From Heliopora coerulea (lineage: Eukaryota; Cnidaria; Anthozoa; Scleralcyonacea; Helioporidae): a stretch of DNA of 64,000 nt. Positions 63,837 to 64,000 of this stretch are shown here, piece after piece (position 1 is the stretch's first letter; each line of letters opens with the position of its first letter). The notes beneath the pieces were generated by a model, which worked only from the letters and a program-made list of their open reading frames with translations, did not search any database and was not told where the DNA came from. A program made the translations under genes and the position numbers. The stretch spans positions 617,501 to 681,500 of the forward strand of contig JASJOG010000105.1 of NCBI GenBank assembly GCA_030142905.1. Direction: 5' to 3'.

Positions 63837-64000
63837 GTGAGTCTCCGCCAGAAATGCATGTAAACGTATAAACTTTACTAAAGGTAAATCCTTTCCCATT
63901 CGGTACGCTCACGAGTATATGAAAGCGCCTTCCCACGCTAGATTTTTGCTCCTTTATGTGGTAATACTATGTTTTTGGCCTTTTGTTCTGCAAACACGAG

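Larger units (their letters stand above)
60654..64000. other. Intron and repeats at the right edge
   Basis: Contains the 61440-61690 relative of 19290-19570 and two diverged copies of a ~200-bp sequence at about 62680-62875 and 63125-63345 (AATTCGGGCAAAATTTGGTT / AATTTCGAGCAAAATTTGTT). No further gene except a possible microexon at 63819. Confidence 0.45.

Overview
This window is nuclear DNA of an animal, most likely a cnidarian (stony coral or anemone). That is an inference from AT-rich sequence, small exons separated by multi-kilobase introns, several lineages of GIY-YIG Penelope-like elements (PLEs), many short inverted-repeat elements, and a gene of the P2X7 C-terminal-domain ('P2X purinoceptor 7-like') type that is common in corals. 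There are no bacterial operons.

Two host genes could be traced on the + strand by joining splice-flanked exons whose phases agree. (1) The 3' part of a gene resembling HAUS3 (augmin complex subunit) has six exons at 8008-8160, 9572-9668, 15961-16111, 21214-21295, 25605-25700 and 26652-26786, ending at a TGA. (2) A gene resembling ferric-chelate reductase 1 / DOMON proteins (FRRS1-like) has a possible signal-peptide exon at 37413-37463, then exons at 41626-41811, 43342-43445, 52050-52074 (25 nt), 56786-56841, 58351-58433, 60553-60653 and possibly 63819-63836 (18 nt). It continues past the right edge. Almost everything else is mobile DNA, mostly inside these introns.

Region by region: 0-1.3 kb is a minus-strand LINE ORF1 with coiled coil and SGNH esterase, broken by one stop, beside a perfect 66-bp-arm palindrome with hammerhead-like cores. 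2-7.7 kb is a pile of minus-strand PLE fragments. One of them is split by a 2.0-kb palindromic unit (4031-6052) that carries an intact two-exon P2X7-C-domain gene; two well-formed hammerhead ribozymes lie at 6651-6696 and 6821-6870. 8-26.8 kb is the HAUS3-like gene. Its introns hold a 3.6-kb near-perfect palindrome of two head-to-head PLE copies (12013-15618, each with a 501-aa RT/GIY-YIG ORF) nested in a TTAA-flanked element, a tandem-plus-inverted SINE cluster (16229-16938), foldback MITEs and PIF-like MITEs. 27.7-31.2 kb is a dead APE-type LINE with a TAA tail. 31-41.6 kb is mostly unassigned AT-rich sequence. 41.6-64 kb is the FRRS1-like gene. Its introns hold an inverted-repeat pair flanking one exon, an R4/Dong-like RLE LINE inserted in TAA repeats with an 18-bp target duplication (44803-48433), a hAT-like MITE and a decayed esterase-type LINE (53.5-55.9 kb).

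The best candidate for something new is the palindromic P2X7-C-domain unit, where a cellular-looking spliced gene appears to be the cargo of a mobile inverted-repeat element. The hammerhead ribozymes at PLE ends and the inverted repeats bracketing an exon also deserve attention.
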